DNA from: an uncultured Psychrobacter sp.
GTDB taxonomy: Bacteria > Pseudomonadota > Gammaproteobacteria > Pseudomonadales > Moraxellaceae
Direction of reading: 5' to 3'
Assembly (NCBI RefSeq): GCF_947488565.1
Contig: NZ_CANKZC010000004.1
Coordinates: 372,001-436,000, forward strand
DNA: 64,000 bases
In this document: piece by piece, positions 43,195 through 52,840 of the stretch
How the letters are laid out: every line of letters starts with the position of its first letter
Position numbering within the stretch: position 1 is the first letter of the stretch
Program-made: the position numbers and the translations under genes
Notes under the pieces: model-generated
The model's database searches: none
What the model saw: only the letters and a program-made list of their open reading frames with translations
Told to the model about the DNA's origin: nothing

Positions 43195-44085
43195 TTACTT
43201 ATTGTCAGCAAACAGCTTGTCTAAGGTTTGCTCAAATTCATGATAATTTAAGAAGTCATAAAGCTCCATGCGCGTCTGCATGGTATCGACGACATTTTCT
43301 TGCGTACCGTCATCTAAGATATGTTGATAAACGTTTAATGCCGCTTTGTTCATCGCACGGAAGGCTGATAATGGATATAGCACCATATCAACACCTACGC
43401 CATGTAGCTGCTCAGTGGTATACAGGTCAGTTTGACCAAACTCAGTCATGTTGGCCAGTACCGGAATATCTAATACATCAGTAAATTTACGATACATCTC
43501 AATGTCAGTTAATGCTTCTGCAAAGATCATATCAGCGCCCGCCTCTTGAAACGCTACCGCTCGCTCAACTGCTGCATCAAGCCCTTCAACTGATAGTGCA
43601 TCAGTACGCGCCATGACCACAAAGTCAGGGTCAGTTTTGGCATCAAGCGCAGCCTTTAGACGGTCTACCATCTCAGAGATACTGACGATTTCTTTATTAG
43701 GGCGATGACCGCAGCGTTTTTGCGCGATTTGATCTTCAATATGGACAGCTGCCACGCCCGCTTTTTCCATTTTTCTAACAGATTGGCTGATATTAAATGC
43801 GCCGCCCCATCCCGTATCGATGTCGACCAATAGAGGAGTGTCGACGGCGTCAGTAATACGGCGCGCATCTTCAAGCACATTATCAAGGCTGGTCATACCA
43901 AGATCAGGCAGACCAAATGAGGCATTGGCAACCCCGCCACCAGATAGATATATTGCCTGATGACCGACTTGCGTTGCCATCATGGCCGTATAGGCGTTAA
44001 TAGTACCGACGATTTGTAGTGGTTGGTTATTATCGTTCTTTTGTTTCATGGCATTGCGAAAGCGCGCGCCAGCTGATGATGTCAT
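43195..44085 (-). CDS. prpB: methylisocitrate lyase (PrpB)
   Basis: The 296-residue enzyme of the isocitrate-lyase family has [25 protein letters not shown] at the start, recognised by AYTAMMA and YLSGGG. It has metal-binding DIDTGWGG and the catalytic-loop [10 protein letters not shown] with its active cysteine. It splits 2-methylisocitrate into pyruvate and succinate, completing the cycle. I chose ATG at 44085 (MTSSAGARF) with AAGGAC seven bases upstream; the frame from 44130 adds 15 residues without support. It is the first gene of the prpB-prpC(-acnD) transcription unit. Confidence 0.95.
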   Translation of the reverse strand: MTSSAGARFRNAMKQKNDNNQPLQIVGTINAYTAMMATQVGHQAIYLSGGGVANASFGLPDLGMTSLDNVLEDARRITDAVDTPLLVDIDTGWGGAFNISQSVRKMEKAGVAAVHIEDQIAQKRCGHRPNKEIVSISEMVDRLKAALDAKTDPDFVVMARTDALSVEGLDAAVERAVAFQEAGADMIFAEALTDIEMYRKFTDVLDIPVLANMTEFGQTDLYTTEQLHGVGVDMVLYPLSAFRAMNKAALNVYQHILDDGTQENVVDTMQTRMELYDFLNYHEFEQTLDKLFADNK

Positions 44086-44531
44086 TTGAGAGTCCTTGCA
44101 TGGAGGGTTAATCTTATTATCACCATACAAAATCCTAGTCAGTGTCTTGTATGGTTAAATTTTTATTAACTTAGAGTATACGCATCTGGCCTTAATTTGA
44201 AAGTAGTCTTTACTAAGTATTATTTAATAAAAATTTATTGACTATTAAGTTTATGTAATACTATGTACTTATTAAATAATAGTATCTATATATTGAGGAT
44301 ATATCTATTCTGTTATGCATATTAATAAAAACAGTACGTTATAACCAAGCTACTATGAAATATTTAGTTACACTTATCCTGTTTATAACTCATCGATTAT
44401 AATCGCTTGACTGTGAAGGATGTCTCATCGGAAGAACTTTTATATTTTTTGTAATAAAAAAGCCCTAATAGCTAGCAGCTAAAAGGGCTTTGATCGTTTA
44501 CTATTTATGGCTTCAATTGTTCAATACGCTT
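44086..44531. other. promoter region of the prp operon, with inverted repeat
   Basis: The 446 bp include the terminator of the Nramp-type gene at 44455-44491. The inverted repeat ATACTAT (44258-44264) / ATAGTAT (44279-44285) lies about 170 bp before prpB and may be a regulator site. No gene is supported and no GntR- or sigma-54-type PrpR gene is found in the window. Confidence 0.5.
44455..44491 (-). terminator. terminator after the Nramp-family gene
   Basis: On the minus strand AAAGCCCT and AGGGCTTT close a stem over an inner TAGCTGCTAGCTA hairpin, followed by TTTTTT. It starts 41 bp after the gene's stop codon. Confidence 0.8.
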
Positions 44532-45809
44532 TTAACCAAGCAGACCTGCAAGGTTGGCTAAAAATAATAGAGCGACACCGCCTAAGAACAGTAAGCTTAC
44601 TATCGAATAAGCATTCATACCTGCTGATAGCTTTTGATGATTCTTTACTAAAGTATAGTTTAACCAACCAAAGATAGGCGCCGATACAAAGGCTGATATC
44701 ATAGCAAACTTTAACATCGCGCCTAATTGTCCGGTGAAGAAAGTGATGATAACCAAGCCACCGCCAATGGCATAAGTCGTCCAAAAAGCAACCTGCTTTT
44801 TATTAATCTCGCTCTCACCTTTTAGTAAACGCCAGCATTCAGCATTGGCACGGCCATAACCATCTGCACAGGTAATCGTAGTACCAAACATACACATAAA
44901 GGCGACGAAGGCGACCAGCAGCCTTGACCACTCACCAATAGTGGCAGTATACATATTGATAAGCTGATCAATATAAGCAACGCCTGCAGTTTGAATCTCT
45001 TGACCGGAGCCATATTGAACAAAAACACCTAAGGATAAGAAGAACAACGCTAGAATAGCAGACACTAAAAAGCCCACATTAAAATCAAGCAGACCTTGTT
45101 TATGAGTGGTATTGTCCGCTTTTCTCTTTGCAGAGGTCCACATCGAAGTAATGGCAGCAAACTCAAGTGGCGCTGGCATCCAACCCATCAATGCCACAAT
45201 AAACCCTAAGGTCGCTAAATTCCAAGGAGACGTAGGAATAAAGTCAGCAGTCATTACCGTCGGTTTGCCAGCAGCAATCAAAACCGCTAACACTGTTGCG
45301 GAGACGAGTGCAATCATAATCCACTTAGTCACCCCATCAAGCAACTTATAATGACCAGCAATGAGAAAAAACCACGATACAGCAACGATTATGATAGCCA
45401 AGCTGATACTGGACAACCCTATAGAAGCTGGCAACATAAAGCCCAATATTACTGCAGCCAGTAGCGTCACGGCACCTGTACTAATCACCGCGGATAAGAT
45501 AGATAAAACAAAGTAAATCCAAAGATACGCTTTTGAGCGTTTGGCATAACCGGCGATCAAACTTTCGCTGGTATCATAAACATAATCTGTGCCAAAACGA
45601 AAGAAAGGGTACTTAAAGACGTTGGCCAGAATAATCATAATCGCCAGTTGCCAGCCGTATATAGCCCCCGCCTGCGTTGATGAAATCAGATGCGAGCCGC
45701 CGATGGCAGCAGTTGCCATCAAAATACCTGGCCCAAAGATACGCCAACTGAAGCCTTCTTTTTGAGCCTCTCTAACAGTATCAGGGTTATTAATTGGTTG
45801 TGTGGTCAT
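44532..45809 (-). CDS. divergent Nramp-family transporter lacking the DPGN motif
   Basis: The 425-residue protein has about 11 membrane segments and the Nramp family frame GPGILMATAAIGGSHLISSTQAGA, of which I use GPG-x11-x-QAGA for alignment. Classical Nramp proteins carry DPGN in this helix; here residues 37-40 are GGSH. The helix-6 metal motif (A-x-x-MPHN) is replaced by GWMPAPLEF. The canonical Mn/Fe site is therefore missing. It may carry another cation or a different solute. I chose ATG at 45809 (MTTQPINN) with GAGGTA upstream. It is the nearest gene upstream of prpB, in the same direction but with its own terminator. Confidence 0.82.
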   Translation of the reverse strand: MTTQPINNPDTVREAQKEGFSWRIFGPGILMATAAIGGSHLISSTQAGAIYGWQLAIMIILANVFKYPFFRFGTDYVYDTSESLIAGYAKRSKAYLWIYFVLSILSAVISTGAVTLLAAVILGFMLPASIGLSSISLAIIIVAVSWFFLIAGHYKLLDGVTKWIMIALVSATVLAVLIAAGKPTVMTADFIPTSPWNLATLGFIVALMGWMPAPLEFAAITSMWTSAKRKADNTTHKQGLLDFNVGFLVSAILALFFLSLGVFVQYGSGQEIQTAGVAYIDQLINMYTATIGEWSRLLVAFVAFMCMFGTTITCADGYGRANAECWRLLKGESEINKKQVAFWTTYAIGGGLVIITFFTGQLGAMLKFAMISAFVSAPIFGWLNYTLVKNHQKLSAGMNAYSIVSLLFLGGVALLFLANLAGLLG

Positions 45810-46116
45810 AAGTACCTCGAAATGGTTAAAACGGCAAATTATCACTTACCTGTGTCAGCTTGCCAATGATCATTAAAAAATCGTTCTATCTAAGTCGGGC
45901 CGAAATATAAAACGATTCATATCGTATCGACTTTAGCACACCTATGCTATTCAGAATAATGATTATTCAAGTTATTATTACTATTTTTTTGCATTGCCAT
46001 TACTGGTGGTTATCATAATGAATAAATAATATCAAGCATTAGCATTGTTTTTTTTGGCGGTTCTTTATACCATAATATGCATTCTATATCTGATAATTTC
46101 AGACTATTCTTATAAT
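45810..46116. other. intergenic region between the LysR gene and the Nramp-type gene
   Basis: AT-rich, with no ORF. A short inverted repeat, ACGAT/ATCGT around TCAT (45912-45925), lies about 100 bp before the transporter start. It could be a regulator site. Nothing else is recognised. Confidence 0.4.
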
Positions 46117-47115
46117 TTATAGCTTTGACCCAAATTTTTGCTGTCGATAAGTAATACCACGTTGTTCATAAACGGCGTAGATTGCGTCTAAAAGATTGGG
46201 GATCTTAGGGTGAATAAAGTCTTTTAATGTATGCAAGTACACAGGAGAGGTGATATTCTCATGAATCAAGCGCTGGTAACTGATTTGTTCGGTGCGTACT
46301 GTGCGTAGGCTGGCTGGTACTAATGTAATCCCTTCGCCTGCCGCCACAAGTCCAAGCGCAACTTGTAAGTCGCTCACCTCAGTCGTCATTAGCGGGGTGA
46401 TGCCATACCTTGCAAACAAGTGTAACAAAGGTTCGGTGACAGGTTCACTAACTGCTAACGGTTCGCTGCCTGTCTCGCCACTTTTGGTCGATAGGGTTGT
46501 GGCTGCAGTAGTAGATACTGGTAAATGTGTTTGATGATATAAAATTAGGCGGTTGTTTGCCAAATCGATCAAGCGTTGATCTGTAGTATTGGCAAGTGGG
46601 TGGGCTTTGGGCAATGCCACCAGATAGCGCTCATGACGCAATAAAATTTGCTGTATCCATGCATCTTGATGAGCAAAGCGACCAAAGCCAACATCAATAT
46701 CACCAGATTTTAACGCTTCTACTTGTTGGTATGAGCTGATATCTTTAAGATTGACTTCGATATCAGGATTTTGCTGTTTTAAGGATGCAATGATGTCTGG
46801 TAGGTGCCCATAAAGTACTGATGGCACAAACCCTATGTTAAGTGCTTTACTTGGTGCTGATAAGCGCTGGGTCATACTGGTGATGGTATTGAGCTCTGTC
46901 AATACTGTACTGACTTTATCATAAAAGAACTGGCCGGCCTTAGTCAGTTGTAATGGCCGGTGATAACGATCAACCAGTATCACGCCCATACCCGCCTCAA
47001 GCTGCTTTAGCTGGCGACTAAGACTTGGTTGTGATAAGCCTGTTTTTTTAGCGGCAGCACTAAAGCTTTTGAGGTCGGCGATAGCAATAAAAGCATTGAT
47101 CTGCTTTAAATCCAT
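46117..47115 (-). CDS. LysR-type transcriptional regulator next to the Nramp-type transporter
   Basis: The 332-residue product has a textbook LysR helix-turn-helix (LKSFSAAAKKTGLSQPSLSRQLKQLEAGMG, recognised by AAKKTGLSQPSLSRQ) at residues 14-45. The effector domain resembles the NAC/CbbR-type branch (SALKSGDIDVGFGR and a GEGITLVPASL loop). It is upstream of the transporter on the same strand with a 307-bp gap. It may regulate that gene, or prpB and prpC beyond it; neither can be shown. A serine/threonine-rich insert lies near residue 200. Confidence 0.88.
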   Translation of the reverse strand: MDLKQINAFIAIADLKSFSAAAKKTGLSQPSLSRQLKQLEAGMGVILVDRYHRPLQLTKAGQFFYDKVSTVLTELNTITSMTQRLSAPSKALNIGFVPSVLYGHLPDIIASLKQQNPDIEVNLKDISSYQQVEALKSGDIDVGFGRFAHQDAWIQQILLRHERYLVALPKAHPLANTTDQRLIDLANNRLILYHQTHLPVSTTAATTLSTKSGETGSEPLAVSEPVTEPLLHLFARYGITPLMTTEVSDLQVALGLVAAGEGITLVPASLRTVRTEQISYQRLIHENITSPVYLHTLKDFIHPKIPNLLDAIYAVYEQRGITYRQQKFGSKL

Positions 47116-47269
47116 TGTTTATAGTCCTATCATAGTAGCTTTTTTCGTCTTTGATCGAATTAATGGCGTCGTGCGTATGTCAATTGGATCCAAAGTATCA
47201 TAACGCAGTTATGATAGCGTAGTTTTTGCAATCACTTAATATTAACGGCATTACTTGGTTTATTAACAT

Positions 47270-48292
47270 ATGAATGAATTCAACAAAGGTAGCTTAGAAA
47301 AAATTAATTTAGATGACCATAATTTAAGCAAAAATAAATCAGAAAATAGTGATTTGTACAAAAACAACGTAGAGGACAAAGAAAATTTATCTGCCTCCGT
47401 TTGCAGAAAAGATAATAAAACCAGTGACATATATGAGCGTTTTATTAATCGCATACAGGGTATTAGTGAATCTAATGTTGACAAAGATTCAAGTCGTGCC
47501 AATCTTAAAGAAAAATTACCTCATGCAGAAACTGCATCTGAACCTTTAGATAATGCAGAGTGGCAACTTTCTTTAGAAACTGAACAGACCTCACACAATG
47601 ATCAAAAAATCAAAGCTCAACAGCTAGTTACCTCTAAAGCAAATACAGAAAACACTGATGATGGGTTGGAACTGTCTTTGCTCTCTCCACATGAAGATCC
47701 CACGCTTGACGACGCCGCGACAGCATCCGTACTACCTACTGACTTAAAAGCAGACGCTAACATTCAACAAACAGGCGTATCAGAGGACAAGCAAATAGGT
47801 AGCCTAAAACTCAAGCTATTGATTATTGGTATTGTTTGCGGGTTACTGCTGAGCGCCCTTGTGATTGCTATACTGACTATGACAGGTATATTTACTAATA
47901 CTGAGCCAGCCACAGAAAGCCCAAATACAACAGTGGTGAGCGCTGATGGACCAGATACTGCGAGCATAAAGACATTGAGTAGTGAAGAGACGGTAGCGAA
48001 ATCCGACGATGTAAGTGATGTAAGTGAGGCAAATTTGTCAGATAACGTTGCAACGGTAGGAGAGTTGTCTGTAGACAAGCCAATCGACAAATCTACGTTA
48101 AGCGATGAACAAATAAAAGATACGCGGTCAAAGACTAGCACAACACAACTGGTTACTGCAGTATCTCCAAAGACCGATACCAACGATACAGAAGCTGACC
48201 TTGTCAAAAATAGCGATAATGAGGCTACAATTAGTTATGAGGATTTTGCAGAGGAGGCGCAAAGTACTCTATATCGAGAAACGAATAACTAG
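47270..48292 (+). CDS. hypothetical single-span membrane protein, acidic and low-complexity
   Basis: I do not recognise this 340-residue protein. Residues 1-175 are charged and N/D/E/S-rich. One strong membrane helix lies at about residues 180-205 (LKLLIIGIVCGLLLSALVIAIL). The remaining 135 residues are S/T/D/E-rich, with little secondary structure. No signal peptide is present, so the N-terminus is probably cytoplasmic and the acidic tail periplasmic. This resembles cell-envelope or division-linked adaptor proteins in shape only. It is divergent from the LysR gene and is 579 bp before the adhesin, separated by a strong terminator. Confidence 0.6.
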   Translation: MNEFNKGSLEKINLDDHNLSKNKSENSDLYKNNVEDKENLSASVCRKDNKTSDIYERFINRIQGISESNVDKDSSRANLKEKLPHAETASEPLDNAEWQLSLETEQTSHNDQKIKAQQLVTSKANTENTDDGLELSLLSPHEDPTLDDAATASVLPTDLKADANIQQTGVSEDKQIGSLKLKLLIIGIVCGLLLSALVIAILTMTGIFTNTEPATESPNTTVVSADGPDTASIKTLSSEETVAKSDDVSDVSEANLSDNVATVGELSVDKPIDKSTLSDEQIKDTRSKTSTTQLVTAVSPKTDTNDTEADLVKNSDNEATISYEDFAEEAQSTLYRETNN

Positions 48293-48871
48293 TCGTTGTG
48301 ACATATAATCAAATTGTAAGTACTTAAAGTAGGTTTTATAAGAAACAGCTTTAGATTTATAGTAAAAATATTTAAAGATAAAATATAATATTAATACTAT
48401 TTTTTATAGAATTAATAAGTGAATATTGTAGTAAGATAACAAATACACACAAAACTATTTAAACAGACTTTTGTTATTAAATTATTTTTATTAATAAAAG
48501 ATTACATTTGTTTGAAAGCGAATTGGTATTGAAAGCAAGCTAGTCGTAAGGTAGTAATACTTAGAGTTAGGCTACTGGTTTATCAAGATTAAACACGCTC
48601 TATTATTGGATAATTATTATTCAATAATAGAGCGTGTTTTTTTATATTGGCGGTATATTTTCGATAGTTATAGGAATACCATATACTTTGTAAGAGATTA
48701 ATTTTCTCATTAATTAAATAGATAGAAAATTGTTCGCTAATATTCTTGTCATATTCTTTTGTATAGAGTAGTAATAAATAATTACTCTGTATTTACATTT
48801 TGTAAGCTTGTAAACATATTCGCTTTAATGAATACTAACTGAAAGTATTTTTTAAAGTGAAGGAGCAAGCA
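48293..48871. other. long AT-rich intergenic region before the adhesin
   Basis: No ORF is supported. A very strong terminator (48591-48643) lies 300 bp after the last gene, far from any stop codon. The DNA on its left may encode a small RNA. The DNA on its right (48644-48871) is the adhesin promoter and leader. Confidence 0.5.
48591..48643 (+). terminator. strong 18-bp-stem terminator in the adhesin upstream region
   Basis: Eighteen-base arms (AAACACGCTC... at 48591-48608 and its exact complement at 48622-48639) enclose a 13-nt loop and run into Ts to 48643. The loop is itself AT-rich. This is the longest perfect stem in the window. Confidence 0.85.
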
Positions 48872-51800
48872 GTGAATAAGATATTCAAAAAAATTTGGAA
48901 CCAATCATTAGGGCAGGTGGTAGTCACCTCTGAGACGGCAAAAAGTGCAGGCAAAACCAGCGGCGTAACTGGTAGTATTAGCCAAACGATTAGCCTATCT
49001 AGTCATTCATCCAACAGTTCATCTAATTATCCAATGCTGACTCTAAAAGCTTTAGTTCTTGGTATGACAGCGATTAGCACTACGGTTTGGGCAGATACCG
49101 GTTTTGATAATACAGATCCTAGTTACATTGATTTAAATAAAAACAGTAGTGATGTAGACCTTGATGAAAATCCAATGCCTTCATTCAGTACTGAAGTCGG
49201 TTTTGATAATATGGCAGGGGGTATATTTAGTAGTGCAGTCGGTAGTAAAAATCAAGCAATGCACGATGGTAGCAATGCTCTAGGTTATAATAATAAGGCA
49301 TTCGGTCATCAGAGCAGTGCTGTGGGTAGTAACAATAACGCGCAGACTTGGGGAACTAGTGCGATAGGCAATGGCAATGCAGCATTAGAAGAATATAGCA
49401 TCGCAATAGGTAATGGTAATGTCGCAGAGGGTGGTTGGAGCAATGCGCTAGGCCGTGGCAATGCTACATCAGGGTATTATAGCAGTGCATTGGGTAACGA
49501 GAATACTGCTTCAGGTGAAAATAGTAGTGCGGTAGGTTATACCAATATAGCATCGGGTGAAAATAGTAGTGCGGTTGGCTATACAAATGAATCATTAGGA
49601 CTTAATAGTAGTGCATTAGGTAATAGTAATAGCGTAGAAGGTGATTGGAGCAGTGCAGTCGGTTATAACAATACAGCATTCGGTGAAAATAGCAGTGCAG
49701 TAGGTTCTGAAAATACTGCATCGGGTGAATATAGCAGTGCAGTAGGTCGTTTAAATACAGCATCAGGTAATGCAAGTAGTGCGGTGGGTTATCAAAATGT
49801 CGCATTCTATACATACAGCAGTGCAGTGGGTTCCAACAATAGCGCATCGAATAGATACAGCAGTGCGCTGGGTGCTAATAATGAAGCATCGGAAGAACGT
49901 AGCAGTGCGGTGGGTTTTAGCAATACCGCATCGAGTATATACAGTAGTGCAGTGGGTTCTGAAAATACCGCATCGGGTGAATATAGCAGTGCAGTAGGTT
50001 ATACAAATGAATCATCAGGACTTAATAGTAGTGCATTAGGTCATAATAATACTGCAAGTGGCCCCCTAAGTAATGCTTTAGGTAATGGTAATACTGCATC
50101 GGGTAATAGCAGCAGTGCGCTGGGTTTCAGCAATAAAGCATCTTTTACAAACAGCAGTGCAGTGGGTAATAATAATACCGCATCGGGTAGGTTTAGCAGT
50201 GCGCTGGGTCATAATAATACAGCATCGAATAGACACAGCAGTGCAGTAGGTGCTAATAATACCGCATCGGAGGAACGTAGTAGTGCGGTGGGTGTCGGTA
50301 ATGAAGCATTAGGCACTGAAAGCAATGCGCTAGGTTTTCTTAATAGTGCACAGGGTGATAGTAGCAGTGCAGTAGGTGCTTTTAATGAAACATCGGATTA
50401 TGGAAGTAGTGCGATGGGTAGTGGTAATAGTGCAAAGGGCGATTTTAGCAGTGCGCTGGGTTCTAATAATATAGCATCTGCTAGCAATAGCAGCGCATTG
50501 GGTAGTGATAATTATGCATCTGCTAGCAATAGTAGCGCAGTAGGTCGTTCCAATACGGCATCAGGTAATATTAGCAGTGCCATAGGCATTAGCAATAGAG
50601 CAGTGGGTATTGCTAGTAATGCTGTAGGTCGTTCCAATATCGCATCAGGTAATGCAAGTAGTGCGGTGGGTTACAAAAATGACGCGGATGGTGAATATAG
50701 CAGTGCGCTAGGCTCTTTTAATAAAGCAACGAGCATTAATAGTAGTGCGGTGGGTTATAGAAATATTGCCTCAAGTAGTTTTAGTAGCGTATTTGGAAGT
50801 AACAGCCGCGCTATAGCAGCACGTGCCACGGCCATTGGCCATAATTCTCTTGCGGATGAGGTAGATACCGTTTCAGTGGGCCGCGCAGGTAGCGAGAAAC
50901 GTATCACCAACGTTGCTGGTCCACAAAACGATTATGATGCTGCCAATAAACGTTACGTCGATGATCAAATACTAGTGATACAAAGAAACTTTTTAGTTGC
51001 CCCGCAGTCAGCTATGATTCAGCCTGCATCTATTGGACCTACACCTATTGAGAATGAAATCAGTAGGTTTACGTCTGCAGAGTTTGCAACTGCCGACAAT
51101 GCAAGTATGAGGTCGGTAGAGGGAAATGCTATAGATAATAATGCTACGAGCGTCAATAACGCAGCCTGGCAAGGTGAAGGTGAGCAATCTATTGCCATTG
51201 GTGATGGTGTAGAAGCAAGCGGTGTGCAATCCATTAGTATCGGTACCGGTAATAAGGTCACAGGAGACCATTCTGGGGCGATTGGTGACCCAAGTGTCGT
51301 CAGTGGCGACAACAGTTACAGCGTTGGTAACGACAACACGGTGTCTGGTGATAATACTTTTGTCCTAGGTAATAATGTCAATACGTCAGCCGACAATGCT
51401 GTGGTATTGGGTAATAATTCTAGTTCTGCTAGCTCTAATCTTGATCGTGATCGTGACAACACCGTATCCGTTGGCTCTGCTAGTAACCAACGTCAAATCA
51501 TTAATGTGGAGGATGGCGCAGCTGATCATGATGCCGTAAACGTCCGTCAACTACAAGCTGAAAAAACGAACGCTATCGAAACGGCCAATGCCTATACCGA
51601 TACTGGTATAGCGACTTTGAATAACACATTCCAAAATTATGAGGTTGAGACTGACAGACGTTTTCGGGAGGTCGATGAGCGTTTTGATCGTCAGGGTGCC
51701 ATGAGTGCCGCGATGTTAAATATGGCGACCAGCACCTCAGGTTTGTCAGGTAAAAACCGTATAGGCGTAGGTGCAGGTTTTCAAGGATCTGAACAAGCGG

Positions 51801-51910
51801 TTTCAGTCGGCTATCAACGTGTCATCCATCCTAATGCAAGTGTCAGCGTCGGTGGCGCTTTCACCAAAGATGAGACTTCTGGTGGTGTAGGTTTGGGTTA
51901 TAGCTGGTAA
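48872..51910 (+). CDS. trimeric autotransporter adhesin (YadA-like, type Vc)
   Basis: The 1,012-residue protein has every part of a trimeric autotransporter. The extended signal peptide region begins MNKIFKKIWNQSLGQVVV, and a hydrophobic core (about residues 50-72) ends near VWADT. The head follows, with 38 tandem 14-residue repeats (120-651), then a HIM-like neck (RITNVAGPQNDYDAANKRYVDD). A second head segment (AIGDGVEASG and similar) and a second neck (INVEDGAADHDAVNVRQL) come next. After a short coiled-coil stalk the YadA anchor ends GGAFTKDETSGGVGLGYSW. I chose GTG at 48872, with AAGGAG eight bases upstream, because the family motif starts there; GTG at 48857 is the other option. It probably mediates attachment or aggregation. 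Confidence 0.93.
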   Translation: MNKIFKKIWNQSLGQVVVTSETAKSAGKTSGVTGSISQTISLSSHSSNSSSNYPMLTLKALVLGMTAISTTVWADTGFDNTDPSYIDLNKNSSDVDLDENPMPSFSTEVGFDNMAGGIFSSAVGSKNQAMHDGSNALGYNNKAFGHQSSAVGSNNNAQTWGTSAIGNGNAALEEYSIAIGNGNVAEGGWSNALGRGNATSGYYSSALGNENTASGENSSAVGYTNIASGENSSAVGYTNESLGLNSSALGNSNSVEGDWSSAVGYNNTAFGENSSAVGSENTASGEYSSAVGRLNTASGNASSAVGYQNVAFYTYSSAVGSNNSASNRYSSALGANNEASEERSSAVGFSNTASSIYSSAVGSENTASGEYSSAVGYTNESSGLNSSALGHNNTASGPLSNALGNGNTASGNSSSALGFSNKASFTNSSAVGNNNTASGRFSSALGHNNTASNRHSSAVGANNTASEERSSAVGVGNEALGTESNALGFLNSAQGDSSSAVGAFNETSDYGSSAMGSGNSAKGDFSSALGSNNIASASNSSALGSDNYASASNSSAVGRSNTASGNISSAIGISNRAVGIASNAVGRSNIASGNASSAVGYKNDADGEYSSALGSFNKATSINSSAVGYRNIASSSFSSVFGSNSRAIAARATAIGHNSLADEVDTVSVGRAGSEKRITNVAGPQNDYDAANKRYVDDQILVIQRNFLVAPQSAMIQPASIGPTPIENEISRFTSAEFATADNASMRSVEGNAIDNNATSVNNAAWQGEGEQSIAIGDGVEASGVQSISIGTGNKVTGDHSGAIGDPSVVSGDNSYSVGNDNTVSGDNTFVLGNNVNTSADNAVVLGNNSSSASSNLDRDRDNTVSVGSASNQRQIINVEDGAADHDAVNVRQLQAEKTNAIETANAYTDTGIATLNNTFQNYEVETDRRFREVDERFDRQGAMSAAMLNMATSTSGLSGKNRIGVGAGFQGSEQAVSVGYQRVIHPNASVSVGGAFTKDETSGGVGLGYSW
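49229..50824 (+). repeat. 38 tandem 42-bp repeats in the adhesin head
   Basis: Thirty-eight units of exactly 42 bp (14 residues, consensus SSAVGxxNTASGxx) run without a gap or phase change. Codon use is similar between units, and some blocks are near-identical at a distance of whole units: a 45-bp block around 49577 recurs at 49997 (10 units away), and one around 49701 recurs at 49953 (6 units). This suggests growth by unequal recombination. They are coding, not CRISPR. Confidence 0.92.
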
Positions 51911-51925
51911 AGACTCACTAAGCAC

Positions 51926-51959
51926 AAACAAGGGATAAATAAATATCCCTTGTTTTTTT
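51926..51959 (+). terminator. terminator after the adhesin gene
   Basis: AAACAAGGGATA and TATCCCTTGTTT (51926-51955) pair perfectly over a 6-nt loop, with seven Ts. The hairpin begins 16 bp after the stop codon. Confidence 0.88.
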
Positions 51960-52199
51960 ATAGACATGAGCTGCCATCGCAGTTTGATATAAAACAGTCT
52001 ATTTAACATAATATACATTATGCGAAAACAAACCAACGGTCTTAGACGTTGAGCGTATAATGTTTTAGTTCAATTATTTGTTATCCAGTTCTGTCTACAA
52101 GTCTTGCCATTCATTTCTAAAAGAAATTTATTTCATACTTAAATATCCATATTCCTTCTTAATAAATATTAATGCTCACATCTATCTCTTATATTCCAG

Positions 52200-52685
52200 C
52201 TAACGACAATGCTTCAATAAATGCTCTCGTAACGATGTGCCATCCTCATCTAAGATGACGTCTGCTACTTGGCAATTTTCTTCATTATCGATGCTATCAC
52301 ATGTCAGCTCATAATAAACATCATTACCTTGCACTAAGCTGACTTTGACCAAACCTTTTGTGGTCACTGAAAACTGCTTGTCTTGTGCATAGTCAGGATC
52401 TTGTGAGCTCCACAACACATCATAACCAATATGACAAGACGCTTGTTCTCTAACAAAGTAAACTTGCTCAAGCTGCATGGCCGCCTGTAGCTCTGGACTG
52501 CCATATTGTTGCAGTACAACCGGATAATCTTGACCTTGATTTCTCGCATCCTGCTGGTACATTTTGGCAATAGTATTAACTTTCATAGCGAAAACTTTCT
52601 GTAACGGCTCAGTTAGATTAGCGCTAGCCGTCATAGCAGAAAACCCTATTATTAGCATTACTATGGACAATATCGTTTTTTGCAT
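52200..52685 (-). CDS. small exported hypothetical protein with cysteines
   Basis: I chose ATG at 52685 (MQKTILSIVM) because GGAGG lies upstream; the frame from 52727 adds 14 residues before a clear signal peptide. The signal is residues 1-22 with a likely cut after ASA. The mature 140 residues carry four cysteines (ASCHIGYD, LTCDS, ENCQVA, KHCR at the very end), likely paired in the periplasm. I do not recognise a family. It stands alone between the adhesin terminator and a lipoprotein gene on the other strand. Confidence 0.7.
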   Translation of the reverse strand: MQKTILSIVMLIIGFSAMTASANLTEPLQKVFAMKVNTIAKMYQQDARNQGQDYPVVLQQYGSPELQAAMQLEQVYFVREQASCHIGYDVLWSSQDPDYAQDKQFSVTTKGLVKVSLVQGNDVYYELTCDSIDNEENCQVADVILDEDGTSLREHLLKHCR

Positions 52686-52840
52686 GGTGTCCTCCATGGA
52701 TGAGGATATTTTAAGTATTAAATTCATTAAAACACATATAAACTATCATTTTACTGCATAATTGTTTAGTATTTATATTAGTCTAACTCTTCTTTAATTC
52801 CACTTTTATAAAAACAATAAGCTATGATAAGGATATATTT

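Noticed and set aside
47764..48207. 147-residue ORF antisense to the unknown membrane protein gene
   Set aside because: Its composition (S, V, L) is what the complement of acidic and threonine codons gives; there is no ribosome site.
49229..50824. Regular 42-bp repeats that could look like a CRISPR array
   Set aside because: They are in frame in one long ORF, have no constant repeat/variable spacer division, and match the head repeats of trimeric autotransporters.
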